DNA of 33,092 bases from Cryobacterium fucosi (GTDB lineage Bacteria; Actinomycetota; Actinomycetes; Actinomycetales; Microbacteriaceae), in NCBI RefSeq assembly GCF_004403515.1, contig NZ_SOHH01000049.1, forward strand, positions 562-33,653, written 5' to 3'. Positions 1-6,952 of this stretch are shown piece by piece. The notes below the pieces were generated by a model. The model saw only the letters and a program-made list of their open reading frames with translations. It was not told the origin of the DNA and searched no databases. A program made the translations under genes and the position numbers. Numbering within the stretch: position 1 is the first letter of the stretch; each line of letters begins with the position of its first letter.

Positions 1-59
1 GGTGTTCATGTCACAAGGATACCAAAACACGAACACAGATGTGAGGGTTTGTCACGAGT

Positions 60-68
60 TGTGGATAA
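60..68 (-). other. Single DnaA-box-like 9-mer
   Basis: The plus strand reads TGTGGATAA, the complement of the consensus DnaA box TTATCCACA. It is a lone copy with no cluster, AT-rich unwinding element or dnaA/dnaN neighbour, so it is probably a chance match and not an origin. Confidence 0.15.
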
Positions 69-90
69 TTTTATCGAAGGTGTATTCACT

Positions 91-180
91 GGTCTCGACG
101 GGCTCGACCACCGGGCGGGCGGGGTCTCGACGGGCTCGACCACCGGGCGGGCGGGGTCTCGACGGGCTCGACCACCGGGG
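91..180. repeat. 32-bp tandem repeat, about 2.8 copies, REP-like core
   Basis: Two full 32-bp units (91-122 and 123-154) and a 26-bp partial third (155-180) follow each other without a gap. Each starts GGTCTCGACGGGCTCGACC. The core holds the small inverted repeat TCGA-n5-TCGA. The array lies directly downstream of the FUSC gene stop, so it could fold in that transcript and act as a terminator or 3' stabiliser. It is clearly related to the repeat at 14452-14590. No gene is visible in 1-192. Confidence 0.85.
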
Positions 181-192
181 GCGCGACTCGGG

Positions 193-1230
193 TCAGTCGC
201 CCTTGATCTCCTCACGCACGCGGCGCAGGTCCTCCATCAGTGACCCGATCAGAATCCAGTGCTGGGGATGCGGCGACGCGATGATCAGCGGGGCGGTCAG
301 TGCGGGCGGCTCGAGAGGCAGAGACACCTTCTCGCGATCGGGGTGGTCGACCTCCGACGCCAGCAGCCTGAGGTCATGGGCGGCCCGGCTGAGCTCGACG
401 GTGATCGCCAGCACCGTCGGCTCCAGATGGAGCGAGTGGTCGTAGTGGTCCCTGAGCGACCTGGTCATGCCGATTGTCCGCGTGACCAGGGAGATCAGGC
501 GGTTGTAGAACTCCTCGTCGATGTCGAGCAGGCGCCGGTGCATCCCGTGCCGGGGATTGAGGGTGAGGCTCTCCTCGGCCTGCTTGATCGCCTTCTCGGC
601 CTTGCTCAGCATCGGGCGTAGCAGCCGCGCCTTGATCATCATCTCTTCGATCTGGCCGGTCTTCTGTGGAAAGCGGAGTGCGTCGACGATGCGGTCGAGG
701 GTGTCGGCGACCTCGAGTGCGAGCCGCACCACGGCGTCGTGGGCCGGTGCGAGCAGCACGGGCGGCACGATCAGCGCGTTGACGACGAGCGCGACGGCTG
801 CCCCGATGATCGTCTCCAGGATGCGGTCACGCGCGTACTCCGGGGTCGTCGCCCCGATCGAAAGCACGAGCATCGCGCTGATCGGGATCTGGCTCGCCGA
901 GCTGGGCGCGAGGCGCAGCGCCCAGGCCAGCATGATGCAGAAGACGATGGCGAGCAGCACGATCCAGCTGTCCTGCCCGAAGGCGATGCCCACCGCGTAG
1001 GCGATGAGGACTCCGCCGATCACCCCGAGGCTTCGTTCGACCGCGCGGCCCAGGGTCTGGTTGATGTTCGGTTGCACGACCAGCAGGGCCGCGATGGCGG
1101 CGAAGATGGGCAGGTCGGTCTGCAGCAGGAACTGGGACAGCAGCCAGCCCAGTCCGACGGCGACGGATGTCTTCACGGCCTGGAGTAGCGGGATCCGGCT
1201 CGTGGATCGCAGGCGGGCCGTTATTCTCAC
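193..1230 (-). CDS. FUSC-family aromatic acid exporter-like membrane protein
   Basis: The product has 345 residues from a GTG start at 1230. Several hydrophobic segments fill residues 10-170, including LLQAVKTSVAVGLGWLLSQF near the start and ILETIIGAAVALVVNALIVP near the end of that half. The C-terminal half is a soluble, mostly helical and charged domain. This layout, and the N-terminal K-x-x-x-A-x-x-LGW pattern, fit the FUSC / aromatic acid exporter families, which are thought to export aromatic carboxylates or similar compounds across the cytoplasmic membrane. The open frame continues far upstream of 1230, but that part is antisense-like to the glycosylase gene, so the GTG where family similarity begins was chosen. 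The ribosome site is weak. It lies 53 nt downstream of the AlkZ-like gene on the same strand and may be the third gene of that transcript. The substrate cannot be inferred. Confidence 0.8.
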   Translation of the reverse strand: MRITARLRSTSRIPLLQAVKTSVAVGLGWLLSQFLLQTDLPIFAAIAALLVVQPNINQTLGRAVERSLGVIGGVLIAYAVGIAFGQDSWIVLLAIVFCIMLAWALRLAPSSASQIPISAMLVLSIGATTPEYARDRILETIIGAAVALVVNALIVPPVLLAPAHDAVVRLALEVADTLDRIVDALRFPQKTGQIEEMMIKARLLRPMLSKAEKAIKQAEESLTLNPRHGMHRRLLDIDEEFYNRLISLVTRTIGMTRSLRDHYDHSLHLEPTVLAITVELSRAAHDLRLLASEVDHPDREKVSLPLEPPALTAPLIIASPHPQHWILIGSLMEDLRRVREEIKGD

Positions 1231-1283
1231 TTGCTCAGGGTAGCGCGAGGGAGCCGCCCGGCAGTCCGGACGCTCCGACGTGT

Positions 1284-2426
1284 TCACGGGGGCTCCGCGG
1301 GCTCGGCCGCCGAGGCGCCGTCCGGCCGGAAGAAACGGCTGTACTCCTGGACGGCGCGATCGAACCCGGCCCGCTGGCGTCCGGTCAGTTCGTGGAACGC
1401 CGTGACCGCGTAGACCGGGCTCCCGGGGCGGCCTGCCCGTCGCCAGGTGCCGGCCACCCGGCCGTTGACGAGCACGAGCGGCAGGAAGATTCCGTTCTTG
1501 CCGGGCACGACCCGCGGGAAGTCGGCGTCGTCGACCGCGAAGCCGCGGTTCCGGTAGCCGAGCAGGTATTCGTCGAATCCGGGCAGGGGGAGCACCGGCG
1601 TGCGCTGCGTCGGCGGCCCGCCGGCCTCGCCGGTATCGGCCGCTGCCGCCCAATAGTGCGTGATGCCGTCCACCTGCAGCTCGACCAGCCGGCCCAGGGC
1701 GACACCGAGGCCGACCCTGGCGTCTGCCACGGTGAGCTGGGACCACCAGGCGAAGTCCTGCAGGGTCGCCGGCCCGTGGCCGGAGAAGTAGCGCAGAACG
1801 AATTCGCCGAGGGCCTCCTCCCGCTCCAGCCGTCGCGGCGCCCGCACCCATTCGTCCAGCAGCACCAGATGCTGCTGCGAGCCGACCTGCCTGCCCCAGC
1901 AGACCGTGCCGGTCAGAGCAAGGTGGGCTATCAGGTGGTAACCGCGCTGGCCCGCCGTGCTGATTCCGGCCGCTTCGAGGGCGGCGAGGAAGCCGGCCCT
2001 GGAGAGCTGCCGGCCGCCGGTCAGAGCGGATAGAGCGACTGCCGTCGCCTGCGCGCCGATCGCATCGTCGAGGCCGAGTTGGCCGCGACGGGTTCGCATC
2101 CCGGCAAGCACCCTCGGCGCCGACAGTCCAAGCATCCAGCCCAGGTCCGCCGCCGGCACGAGGTGCAGCGTGCCGCGCATCGGCCAGGAGCGCACGATAC
2201 TCGCGTCGTCGATTGCCCGGCGCACGTCGTCAGCCGATGATCCCGGCGCTCGCACGCCGACGGCCCACCTGGCTGCGGTGAAGTCCTGCGCCTGCACGGC
2301 GAGAAGGCGCTCGACGACCTCGAGAGGTCCGGTCAGCGTGCCCCGGCCGGTCCCGCTGACCGGACCCAGTCCATGCCGGGCCAGCCGCAGCCGGGTGACG
2401 TCACGGGAGGAGGCGGTCGGTGCCAT
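1284..2426 (-). CDS. AlkZ-like DNA glycosylase / winged-helix DNA-binding protein (HTH_42)
   Basis: The product has 380 residues and starts at the ATG at 2426; a TTG one codon upstream is a less likely start. Near residue 45 it has LLAVQAQDF, matching the Q-hydrophobic-Q motif that carries the catalytic glutamines of AlkZ-type glycosylases. It is followed by SWPMRGTLHLVP and, in the C-terminal half, by PLPGFDEYLLGYRNR. These are signatures of the HTH_42 winged-helix family, whose characterised members (Streptomyces AlkZ, E. coli YcaQ/AlkX) remove bulky alkylated bases and unhook interstrand crosslinks. Length is normal for the family. The gene lies 39 nt downstream of the DUF6504 gene, which has a LexA box in front, so SOS co-induction is likely. 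The exact lesion is unknown. Family assignment is firm; glycosylase activity is inferred from the motif. Confidence 0.8.
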   Translation of the reverse strand: MAPTASSRDVTRLRLARHGLGPVSGTGRGTLTGPLEVVERLLAVQAQDFTAARWAVGVRAPGSSADDVRRAIDDASIVRSWPMRGTLHLVPAADLGWMLGLSAPRVLAGMRTRRGQLGLDDAIGAQATAVALSALTGGRQLSRAGFLAALEAAGISTAGQRGYHLIAHLALTGTVCWGRQVGSQQHLVLLDEWVRAPRRLEREEALGEFVLRYFSGHGPATLQDFAWWSQLTVADARVGLGVALGRLVELQVDGITHYWAAAADTGEAGGPPTQRTPVLPLPGFDEYLLGYRNRGFAVDDADFPRVVPGKNGIFLPLVLVNGRVAGTWRRAGRPGSPVYAVTAFHELTGRQRAGFDRAVQEYSRFFRPDGASAAEPAEPP

Positions 2427-2465
2427 CAAAACAGTATGCCGGACACCGGGCCGGGCCGGGCGCGG

Positions 2466-2771
2466 CTAGTCAAACGTGCGCAGCAGCTGCCACTCCGCCT
2501 CGGTCTCCCCGTGCGCCACGTCGAAGACGTGGGTTTCGCCGTCGTCGGCCGTGGCCTGGAACCGCCAGCCCGCGATCCGGAGCGGCGGATGCCCGACGCC
2601 GAAGTCGTGGGGCGAGAACGGTCTCCACCAGTCACAGGTGTCCACGAGGGCCGTCGGTGTGTCGGTCACCCGGAACCGGCGTGCGCGCCAGACCATCCGC
2701 TGCGGTTCTCCGACCGCACTCGTCCAGACCCTGATCGGTTCGTCCACCCTGGGCACGTGGCACCACCTCAT
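2466..2771 (-). CDS. DUF6504 family protein, SOS-box controlled
   Basis: This is a 101-residue soluble protein from the ATG at 2771. The frame is open further upstream, but an earlier start would place the LexA operator inside the coding region. It begins MRWCHVPRVDEPIRVW and contains FVWR-like MVWRARRFRV and a WW-containing segment (CDWWRPF), then GWRFQATADDGETHVFDV. I recognise this as the DUF6504 type, a small actinobacterial family that, as I recall, is often encoded beside translesion polymerase genes (imuB/dnaE2-type cassettes). No biochemical function is known to me. Here it stands without a polymerase but with a perfect SOS box 12 bp before the start and a DNA glycosylase gene 39 nt downstream. 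That supports a DNA-damage role by context only. Confidence 0.7.
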   Translation of the reverse strand: MRWCHVPRVDEPIRVWTSAVGEPQRMVWRARRFRVTDTPTALVDTCDWWRPFSPHDFGVGHPPLRIAGWRFQATADDGETHVFDVAHGETEAEWQLLRTFD

Positions 2772-2783
2772 TACGATCCCGAA

Positions 2784-2799
2784 TCGAACGTACGTTCGA
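2784..2799. promoter_or_regulatory. LexA operator (actinobacterial SOS box)
   Basis: TCGAACGTACGTTCGA is a perfect 16-bp palindrome. It matches the actinobacterial LexA consensus TCGAAC-n4-GTTCGA. It lies 12 bp upstream of the DUF6504 start codon and immediately downstream of a TATAGT -10 element on the minus strand, so bound LexA would block initiation or early elongation. Confidence 0.9.
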
Positions 2800-2805
2800 T
2801 AAAGA

Positions 2806-2811
2806 ACTATA
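2806..2811 (-). promoter_or_regulatory. Putative -10 element of the DUF6504 / AlkZ-like promoter
   Basis: On the minus strand the sequence reads TATAGT, 6 bp upstream of the LexA operator edge. The predicted start of transcription falls inside the SOS box and gives a leader of roughly 30 nt. A convincing -35 hexamer is not visible. Confidence 0.5.
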
Positions 2812-2887
2812 ACTCCGTTGCACGGCTCAGCGCCAGTGCCCGTCGGGTCGGATATCCGTTTCTGCTCGGCGCCCCGAGGCGGAGAGT

Positions 2888-3970
2888 TCAGGCGAGGTCG
2901 TCGTCCGTGCGCGCGCCGAAGACGATCTCGTCCCAACTGGGCATCGCGGCCCGGCCGCGCTTGCCGTGGCTGCCGGTGTTGCGGGGCTGGCCGGTGGCGG
3001 CCTGGTTGGACCAGGCATTCCTGGACGGGTCGGTGGCCGGTTCAACGGCGGGCGCTTCCGCCGGGGTCTCCAGCAGTCGCATGCCCTGTGACGGCACCAC
3101 GGGGGCTTCGTCGTGCTCGAAAACGGCCGCTTCCCGCTCGCCGCGGCGGCGGCGGAGGGATTCGAGCAGGTCTGCGGTTTCGCTCAGGCTCTGGGGTGGC
3201 TCGGCGGCACGCTTGATCGCGGCCTTGGAGACGGCATCCGTCGTGCCGGCCGGGCGAGAGTACGGGATCGGGTCCAGCAACGGCGCGGTGTCGGCCAGCA
3301 GGTCGTCGGCCAGCGACTCCTTGAACGTGAAGGCGCCGCTGTCGAACCGGGAAACGTCGGCCAGGCTCGTCTCCGCGCCGACGGCGCGAAGGCGGGGGAT
3401 GAGCGCGCCCTTGAGCTCGCCCTGCTGGGAGAGCGCGATTGCCTCGTTGCCGACCGGAGACAGGGAGTTCTTCTTCGGCTCGAAGCCCCAGCGTGCATCG
3501 TGGTCGATGTCGTCCGCGGTGAAGGCGAGCTTCACGATCCAGCCGGCGCCCGGCTCCTTCCAGCTGGCCCAACGCTCATTGGTGGCACCCAGCGACGCGA
3601 GGCGTTCGCGGATGACGCTTCCGAAGTTGGCGCCTCCCTCGACCGGATCTGGGTCGATAGCCGTGTGCACCGGCACGCCCAGCGCGCAGGACACGATGTA
3701 CTCGCGCTCGGCGACGACCGGGCCCTCGAAGCGGCGAACGAAGTCGATGGACGCGCCGGTCACGGCCGCGACATCCTCGGCGGACATGCCCGAGCGGATG
3801 TGGGCCTGAACCTCGCGCGGGGACAGCTTCGGCCCAGACGTCGATTCGGTCTGGGTTTGGCGAAGCCGGGACTGGAGAACCTCGTCGATGGGGATCCGGA
3901 AACGATCACCATCCTCGCTGGCTGCAAGCAGCGCACCGTTCTCAACTCCGATAACTTTCAATTCCTGCAT
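2888..3970 (-). CDS. sepH: Septation protein SepH (DUF3071)
   Basis: The product has 360 residues from the ATG at 3970, preceded by GAGAGGG as ribosome site. The N-terminal DUF3071 domain starts MQELKVIGVENGALL and includes a helix-turn-helix-like stretch around residues 50-90 (LSPREVQAHIRSGMSAEDVA), typical of SepH. The C-terminal third is low-complexity and charged, ending with GRAAMPSWDEIVFGART, the conserved C-terminal tail of the family. Known SepH (Streptomyces, Mycobacterium) binds FtsZ and promotes Z-ring assembly. It is read divergently from the DUF4193 gene, with 197 bp between the two starts, and sits close to dut as in many actinobacteria. Function by family is well supported. Confidence 0.92.
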   Translation of the reverse strand: MQELKVIGVENGALLAASEDGDRFRIPIDEVLQSRLRQTQTESTSGPKLSPREVQAHIRSGMSAEDVAAVTGASIDFVRRFEGPVVAEREYIVSCALGVPVHTAIDPDPVEGGANFGSVIRERLASLGATNERWASWKEPGAGWIVKLAFTADDIDHDARWGFEPKKNSLSPVGNEAIALSQQGELKGALIPRLRAVGAETSLADVSRFDSGAFTFKESLADDLLADTAPLLDPIPYSRPAGTTDAVSKAAIKRAAEPPQSLSETADLLESLRRRRGEREAAVFEHDEAPVVPSQGMRLLETPAEAPAVEPATDPSRNAWSNQAATGQPRNTGSHGKRGRAAMPSWDEIVFGARTDDDLA

Positions 3971-4167
3971 CTCGAAAGCCCTCTCGCGATCACTGATGTC
4001 GCCAAGACTGCCATGCAATCACCGCTTTTCCGGGGAATACGCCGGGCGTGCCGCAAGTTGATGCCTGTGCCGACGAACACGGACGGCGCGTAGTTTGCTA
4101 TTCCGTCAGGATTGTTGGAAACTATGCCCGCCGATTTCGTTTATCGGCGTTAATGAAATGGATGGGT

Positions 4168-4461
4168 ATGGCAACCGATTACGACGCACCGCGAAAGACC
4201 GAAGACGACTCTGAGTCGATTGAGGCCCTCAAGGAGCGCGTACCCGACAAGATGTCTGGAGTCGTGGATGTCGACGACTCAGACAACCCCGGTGGTTTCG
4301 ACCTTCCCGGCGCCGATCTGTCCGACCTCGACCTCGATGTCGTCGTCCTGCCCCCGCAGGCCGACGAGTTCACCTGCGTTGAGTGCTTCCTCGTGAAGCA
4401 CCGCTCGCAGATGTCGCACGAGACCAAGCTCGGTCCGGTCTGCCTGGAGTGCGACGCCTAA
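4168..4461 (+). CDS. DUF4193 zinc-ribbon-like protein
   Basis: This is a 97-residue acidic protein starting MATDYDAPRKTEDD at the ATG at 4168; an upstream in-frame extension lacks family character. The C-terminus has two CxxC pairs (FTCVECFLV and VCLECDA) that probably bind one zinc ion. The middle is rich in Asp and Glu, with the run LPGADLSDLDLDVVVLP. This is the DUF4193 family, almost universal in actinobacteria; members of this kind are often highly expressed, but the role is unknown to me. It converges on the DUF3093 gene with only 6 nt between stops, both stops lying in a 12-bp palindrome. Confidence 0.9.
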   Translation: MATDYDAPRKTEDDSESIEALKERVPDKMSGVVDVDDSDNPGGFDLPGADLSDLDLDVVVLPPQADEFTCVECFLVKHRSQMSHETKLGPVCLECDA

Positions 4462-4470
4462 GCGCGCTTA
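4459..4470. terminator. Palindrome TAAGCGCGCTTA shared by two convergent stop codons
   Basis: The perfect 12-bp palindrome contains the TAA of the DUF4193 gene at one end and the TAA of the DUF3093 gene at the other. It could form only a short hairpin with no T-tract, so a terminator role is weak. It may simply reflect symmetrical stop codons. Confidence 0.3.
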
Positions 4471-4923
4471 GTTACTTGATGCTGGCCGTCGTGATCCATT
4501 GATCGCGGCGGCCAATTTCTGTGGGTGGCGAGTCGACACCAGCCAGTAGGGCGCAGGGTCGGTCGCATCCACGATCGGGATGCGCACGACCGGGCCGACC
4601 CAGCCGCGGATGAGCAGCCACGCGCGGGCATCGAGCCTGCGCCCGCGTTCCAGCGTCGCTTCCGCGCCTTCGAACGGAGCGGCCTCGCCGACCAGGTCGG
4701 TCGCAATCGTCGCCTTTCCCGCCGTCAAAGTCCCGTTCCTGACCAGCAGGACGGGCGAGGTGAGCAGCAGGGTCAGGACGCAGGCGGCATACAGGCCGGC
4801 GGCGATGACGATGCCGGCCAGCATCGAGATCGGCGCGAAGACGAGGATGCTCGCGGGGATGACCAGTGCTGTGGCGACGAAAGGCGCGGGAGACGCCCAG
4901 AGTTTTTCGCGATATTCAGGCAT
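4468..4923 (-). CDS. DUF3093 membrane protein
   Basis: The product has 151 residues from the ATG at 4923. It starts MPEYREKLWASP, the usual DUF3093 opening, followed by two adjacent transmembrane helices (about residues 14-35 and 38-58). A soluble domain follows, with RNGTLTAGKATI, RGRRLDARAWLLIRGWV and a C-terminal DPAPYWLVSTRHP motif, all typical of the family. Its function is unknown. It is divergent from dut with 38 bp between the starts, the same arrangement seen around dut in mycobacteria. Confidence 0.9.
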   Translation of the reverse strand: MPEYREKLWASPAPFVATALVIPASILVFAPISMLAGIVIAAGLYAACVLTLLLTSPVLLVRNGTLTAGKATIATDLVGEAAPFEGAEATLERGRRLDARAWLLIRGWVGPVVRIPIVDATDPAPYWLVSTRHPQKLAAAINGSRRPASSN

Positions 4924-4949
4924 GGCTCTATTCGATCAGACTTCTGCAC

Positions 4950-4961
4950 TAGCCTCGACAC
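4950..4961 (+). promoter_or_regulatory. Putative leaderless promoter of dut (TAGCCT -10)
   Basis: TAGCCT at 4950-4955 ends 6 nt before the dut GTG, so the expected transcription start coincides with the start codon. There is no Shine-Dalgarno sequence in the interval, which agrees with leaderless translation. The -35 region is poor. Confidence 0.5.
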
Positions 4962-5453
4962 GTGGCAGAAAGCGTCGAAGTCCTGATTACCGCGTCCGTC
5001 CTCCCGAATTACGCGCATCCGGGCGATGCAGGGGCAGATCTGCACTCCTCGGAGGCGCTCGTCCTTGCCCCCGGTGAGCGAGCCCTGGTCGGAACCGGTG
5101 TCGCCATCGCGCTGCCTGACGGGTACGCCGCGTTCGTGGTGCCCCGGAGCGGGCTCGCCGTGAAGCACGGCATCACCATCGTCAACGCGCCGGGCACCGT
5201 CGATGCCGGCTATCGCGGCGAGATCAAGGTCACGCTGCTCAACACCGATACTTCTGTCTCGTTTCCGATCGCCGTCGGCGACCGGATCGCGCAGCTCATC
5301 GTCATGCCCGTCGCCCGGGCCGCCTTCATCCCCGTCGAACGGCTGCCGGGCAGCCAGCGCGGGGAAGGCGGATTCGGGTCGACCGGGCTCGGTCGGAAGC
5401 CAGCCGGCGCCGCAGGGTCAGCCGGCACCCCAGAATCAGGAGACACCCCGTGA
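4962..5453 (+). CDS. dut: Deoxyuridine 5'-triphosphate nucleotidohydrolase (dUTPase)
   Basis: The product has 163 residues, GTG start. It hydrolyses dUTP to dUMP and pyrophosphate, keeping uracil out of DNA and feeding thymidylate synthesis. All five motifs of the trimeric dUTPase family are visible: HPGDAGADL, VVPRSGLAVKHG, NAPGTVDAGYRGE with the catalytic Asp, GDRIAQLIV, and the C-terminal arm RGEGGFGSTG. The roughly 20 residues after the last motif are a Gly/Ala/Pro-rich tail. There is no ribosome site, but a TAGCCT -10 lies just upstream, suggesting leaderless expression. The stop overlaps the DUF3710 start by 4 bases (GTGA), so the two are translationally coupled. Confidence 0.97.
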   Translation: MAESVEVLITASVLPNYAHPGDAGADLHSSEALVLAPGERALVGTGVAIALPDGYAAFVVPRSGLAVKHGITIVNAPGTVDAGYRGEIKVTLLNTDTSVSFPIAVGDRIAQLIVMPVARAAFIPVERLPGSQRGEGGFGSTGLGRKPAGAAGSAGTPESGDTP

Positions 5454-6079
5454 GCGACATCGTTGACCCGGAAGAATTCCCGGAATCATTGGCCAAGTCG
5501 GCGCCGGAGGACCGTGAGACCGAAGGTCCGCTCGACGAGATCGAGGCGAACCCGGTGCGACCGTATGTCGACCTCGGCGGCGTGAAGATCCTGCCCCGCG
5601 AGGGACTCCACCTGCGCCTTGAGATCGAAGAGGGCAGCAAGCGGGTCGTCGCGATCGGGCTCGACTACGCCGGCTCGACCCTGCAGGTCCAGCCGTTCGC
5701 CGCCCCGCGGTCGAGCGGCCTCTGGCACGAGATCCGCGACCAGATCGCCGACCAGATCGGAAGGCAGGGCGGCACGACGACCCTGCGCGAGGGGCCGTTC
5801 GGCCCCGAACTCGTCGCGGAGATCCCGGTCGCGGCCGGCTCCGGCGCAGAGGAATCGAGCCGGCTCGCCCGGTTCATCGGCGTCGACGGCCCCCGGTGGT
5901 TCCTCCGCGGCGTGATCGCGGGCGAGGGCGCCGTGAACCCGGAGGCGGCCGCCCAGATCGAAGACCTCTTCCGCAGCATCGTCGTCGTGCGGGGATCGGC
6001 GCCGATGCCGCCCCGCGACCTCATCCCGCTCCGGATGCCGTCCACTCCGACCGGCGCCGGCGAACCGACCGACGGCTGA
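5450..6079 (+). CDS. DUF3710 domain-containing protein
   Basis: The product has 209 residues, with a GTG start overlapping the dut stop. The acidic N-terminus is followed by VDLGGVKILPREGLHLRLE and by PFAAPRSSGLWHEIRDQIADQI, hallmarks of DUF3710; GPRWFLRGVIAGEGA is the conserved C-terminal block. The protein is soluble and lacks recognisable catalytic motifs. In other actinobacteria this gene sits directly after dut, as here. Its function is unknown. Confidence 0.9.
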   Translation: MSDIVDPEEFPESLAKSAPEDRETEGPLDEIEANPVRPYVDLGGVKILPREGLHLRLEIEEGSKRVVAIGLDYAGSTLQVQPFAAPRSSGLWHEIRDQIADQIGRQGGTTTLREGPFGPELVAEIPVAAGSGAEESSRLARFIGVDGPRWFLRGVIAGEGAVNPEAAAQIEDLFRSIVVVRGSAPMPPRDLIPLRMPSTPTGAGEPTDG

Positions 6080-6108
6080 CCCGGCCTCCCGGCAGGAAGA
6101 ACGACCGA

Positions 6109-6948
6109 ATGACGGACGCGCAGGTACCTCCAGACGAGCCTCCGGCCGCGTCGACGCCAGCGGATGCCCCGGCCGGGACCGCCCCCGGCGTGACGCCGGA
6201 TTCCGGGACCGGCCCCGCGGTGTCGGAGGCCTTCGCCCAGGGAATGGCCGCGGCGGCACGGCGCGCCGGCTTCGCCTCGGCCGCCGACGGCGAACCGATC
6301 AGCGGCCATGCCCTGCTTGCGGCGATGGGCGGCATCCGGGGCCTGGTCGAGGCCGTGCTGCCCGGCCTGGTCTTCCTCGTCGTCTACACGTTCACCCGGT
6401 CCACCCTGCCTGAGCAGTCGCTCGTGCTGTCCCTGATCGCCCCCGTGATCATCGGCGTCGTCTTCGTCGTGCTCCGCCGGGCCGTGCGCCAGACCGTGAC
6501 CCCCGCCATCGGCGGCCTGCTCGGCGCCGGGTTCAGCGCCGTGCTGGCCCTGTTCTCCGGCAACGCCGCGGATGCCTTCCTGCCGGGCTTCTGGACCAAC
6601 GGCGCCTACGGGACGGTGCTGCTGGTGTCGGCCCTGGTCGGCTGGCCGATCCTCGGCCTCGCGGTCGGCTTCCTGATGAATGACGGGATCGCGTGGCGGG
6701 AGGACCCGTCGAAACGTCGGGTGCTCACGGTCCTCACCCTGTGCTGGGCCGCGCTCTTCGCGCTCCGCCTGATCGTGCAGTTGCCGCTGTACTTCTCCGA
6801 CAACGTCGAATGGCTCGGCGCGGCCAAGCTGATCATGGGCATCCCGTTGTATGCCCCGCTCCTGGTCGTGTCCTGGCTGATGGTGCGTTCCGTCTATCCC
6901 GCACCGGGCCGCACGGGTGCGACGTCTGCCGGGGCGAGCGAGGACTGA
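6109..6948 (+). CDS. DUF3159 membrane protein
   Basis: The product has 279 residues from the ATG at 6109, preceded by GGCAGGAAGA. The first 60 residues are Pro/Ala-rich and probably disordered. After LLAAMGGIRGLVEAVLPGLV, a family signature, come about six transmembrane helices, with SKRRVLTVLTLCWAALFALR as another conserved block. DUF3159 is an actinobacterial integral membrane family without assigned function. It follows DUF3710 by 29 nt and precedes the P-type ATPase by 4 nt, implying one transcript. In mycobacteria, as I recall, a small OB-fold gene lies between the DUF3710 and DUF3159 genes; it is absent here. Confidence 0.88.
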   Translation: MTDAQVPPDEPPAASTPADAPAGTAPGVTPDSGTGPAVSEAFAQGMAAAARRAGFASAADGEPISGHALLAAMGGIRGLVEAVLPGLVFLVVYTFTRSTLPEQSLVLSLIAPVIIGVVFVVLRRAVRQTVTPAIGGLLGAGFSAVLALFSGNAADAFLPGFWTNGAYGTVLLVSALVGWPILGLAVGFLMNDGIAWREDPSKRRVLTVLTLCWAALFALRLIVQLPLYFSDNVEWLGAAKLIMGIPLYAPLLVVSWLMVRSVYPAPGRTGATSAGASED

Positions 6949-6952
6949 CCTC

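Noticed and set aside
60-68. Replication origin suggested by a DnaA box
   Set aside because: Only one 9-mer, and no dnaA, dnaN, gyrase or AT-rich region; a chance match is reasonable in 33 kb.
1231-1851. Extended N-terminal half for the FUSC protein
   Set aside because: The upstream part of the frame is an Arg/Gly/Pro-rich shadow of the AlkZ-like gene on the same strand in another frame, and membrane-protein similarity begins only at the GTG at 1230.
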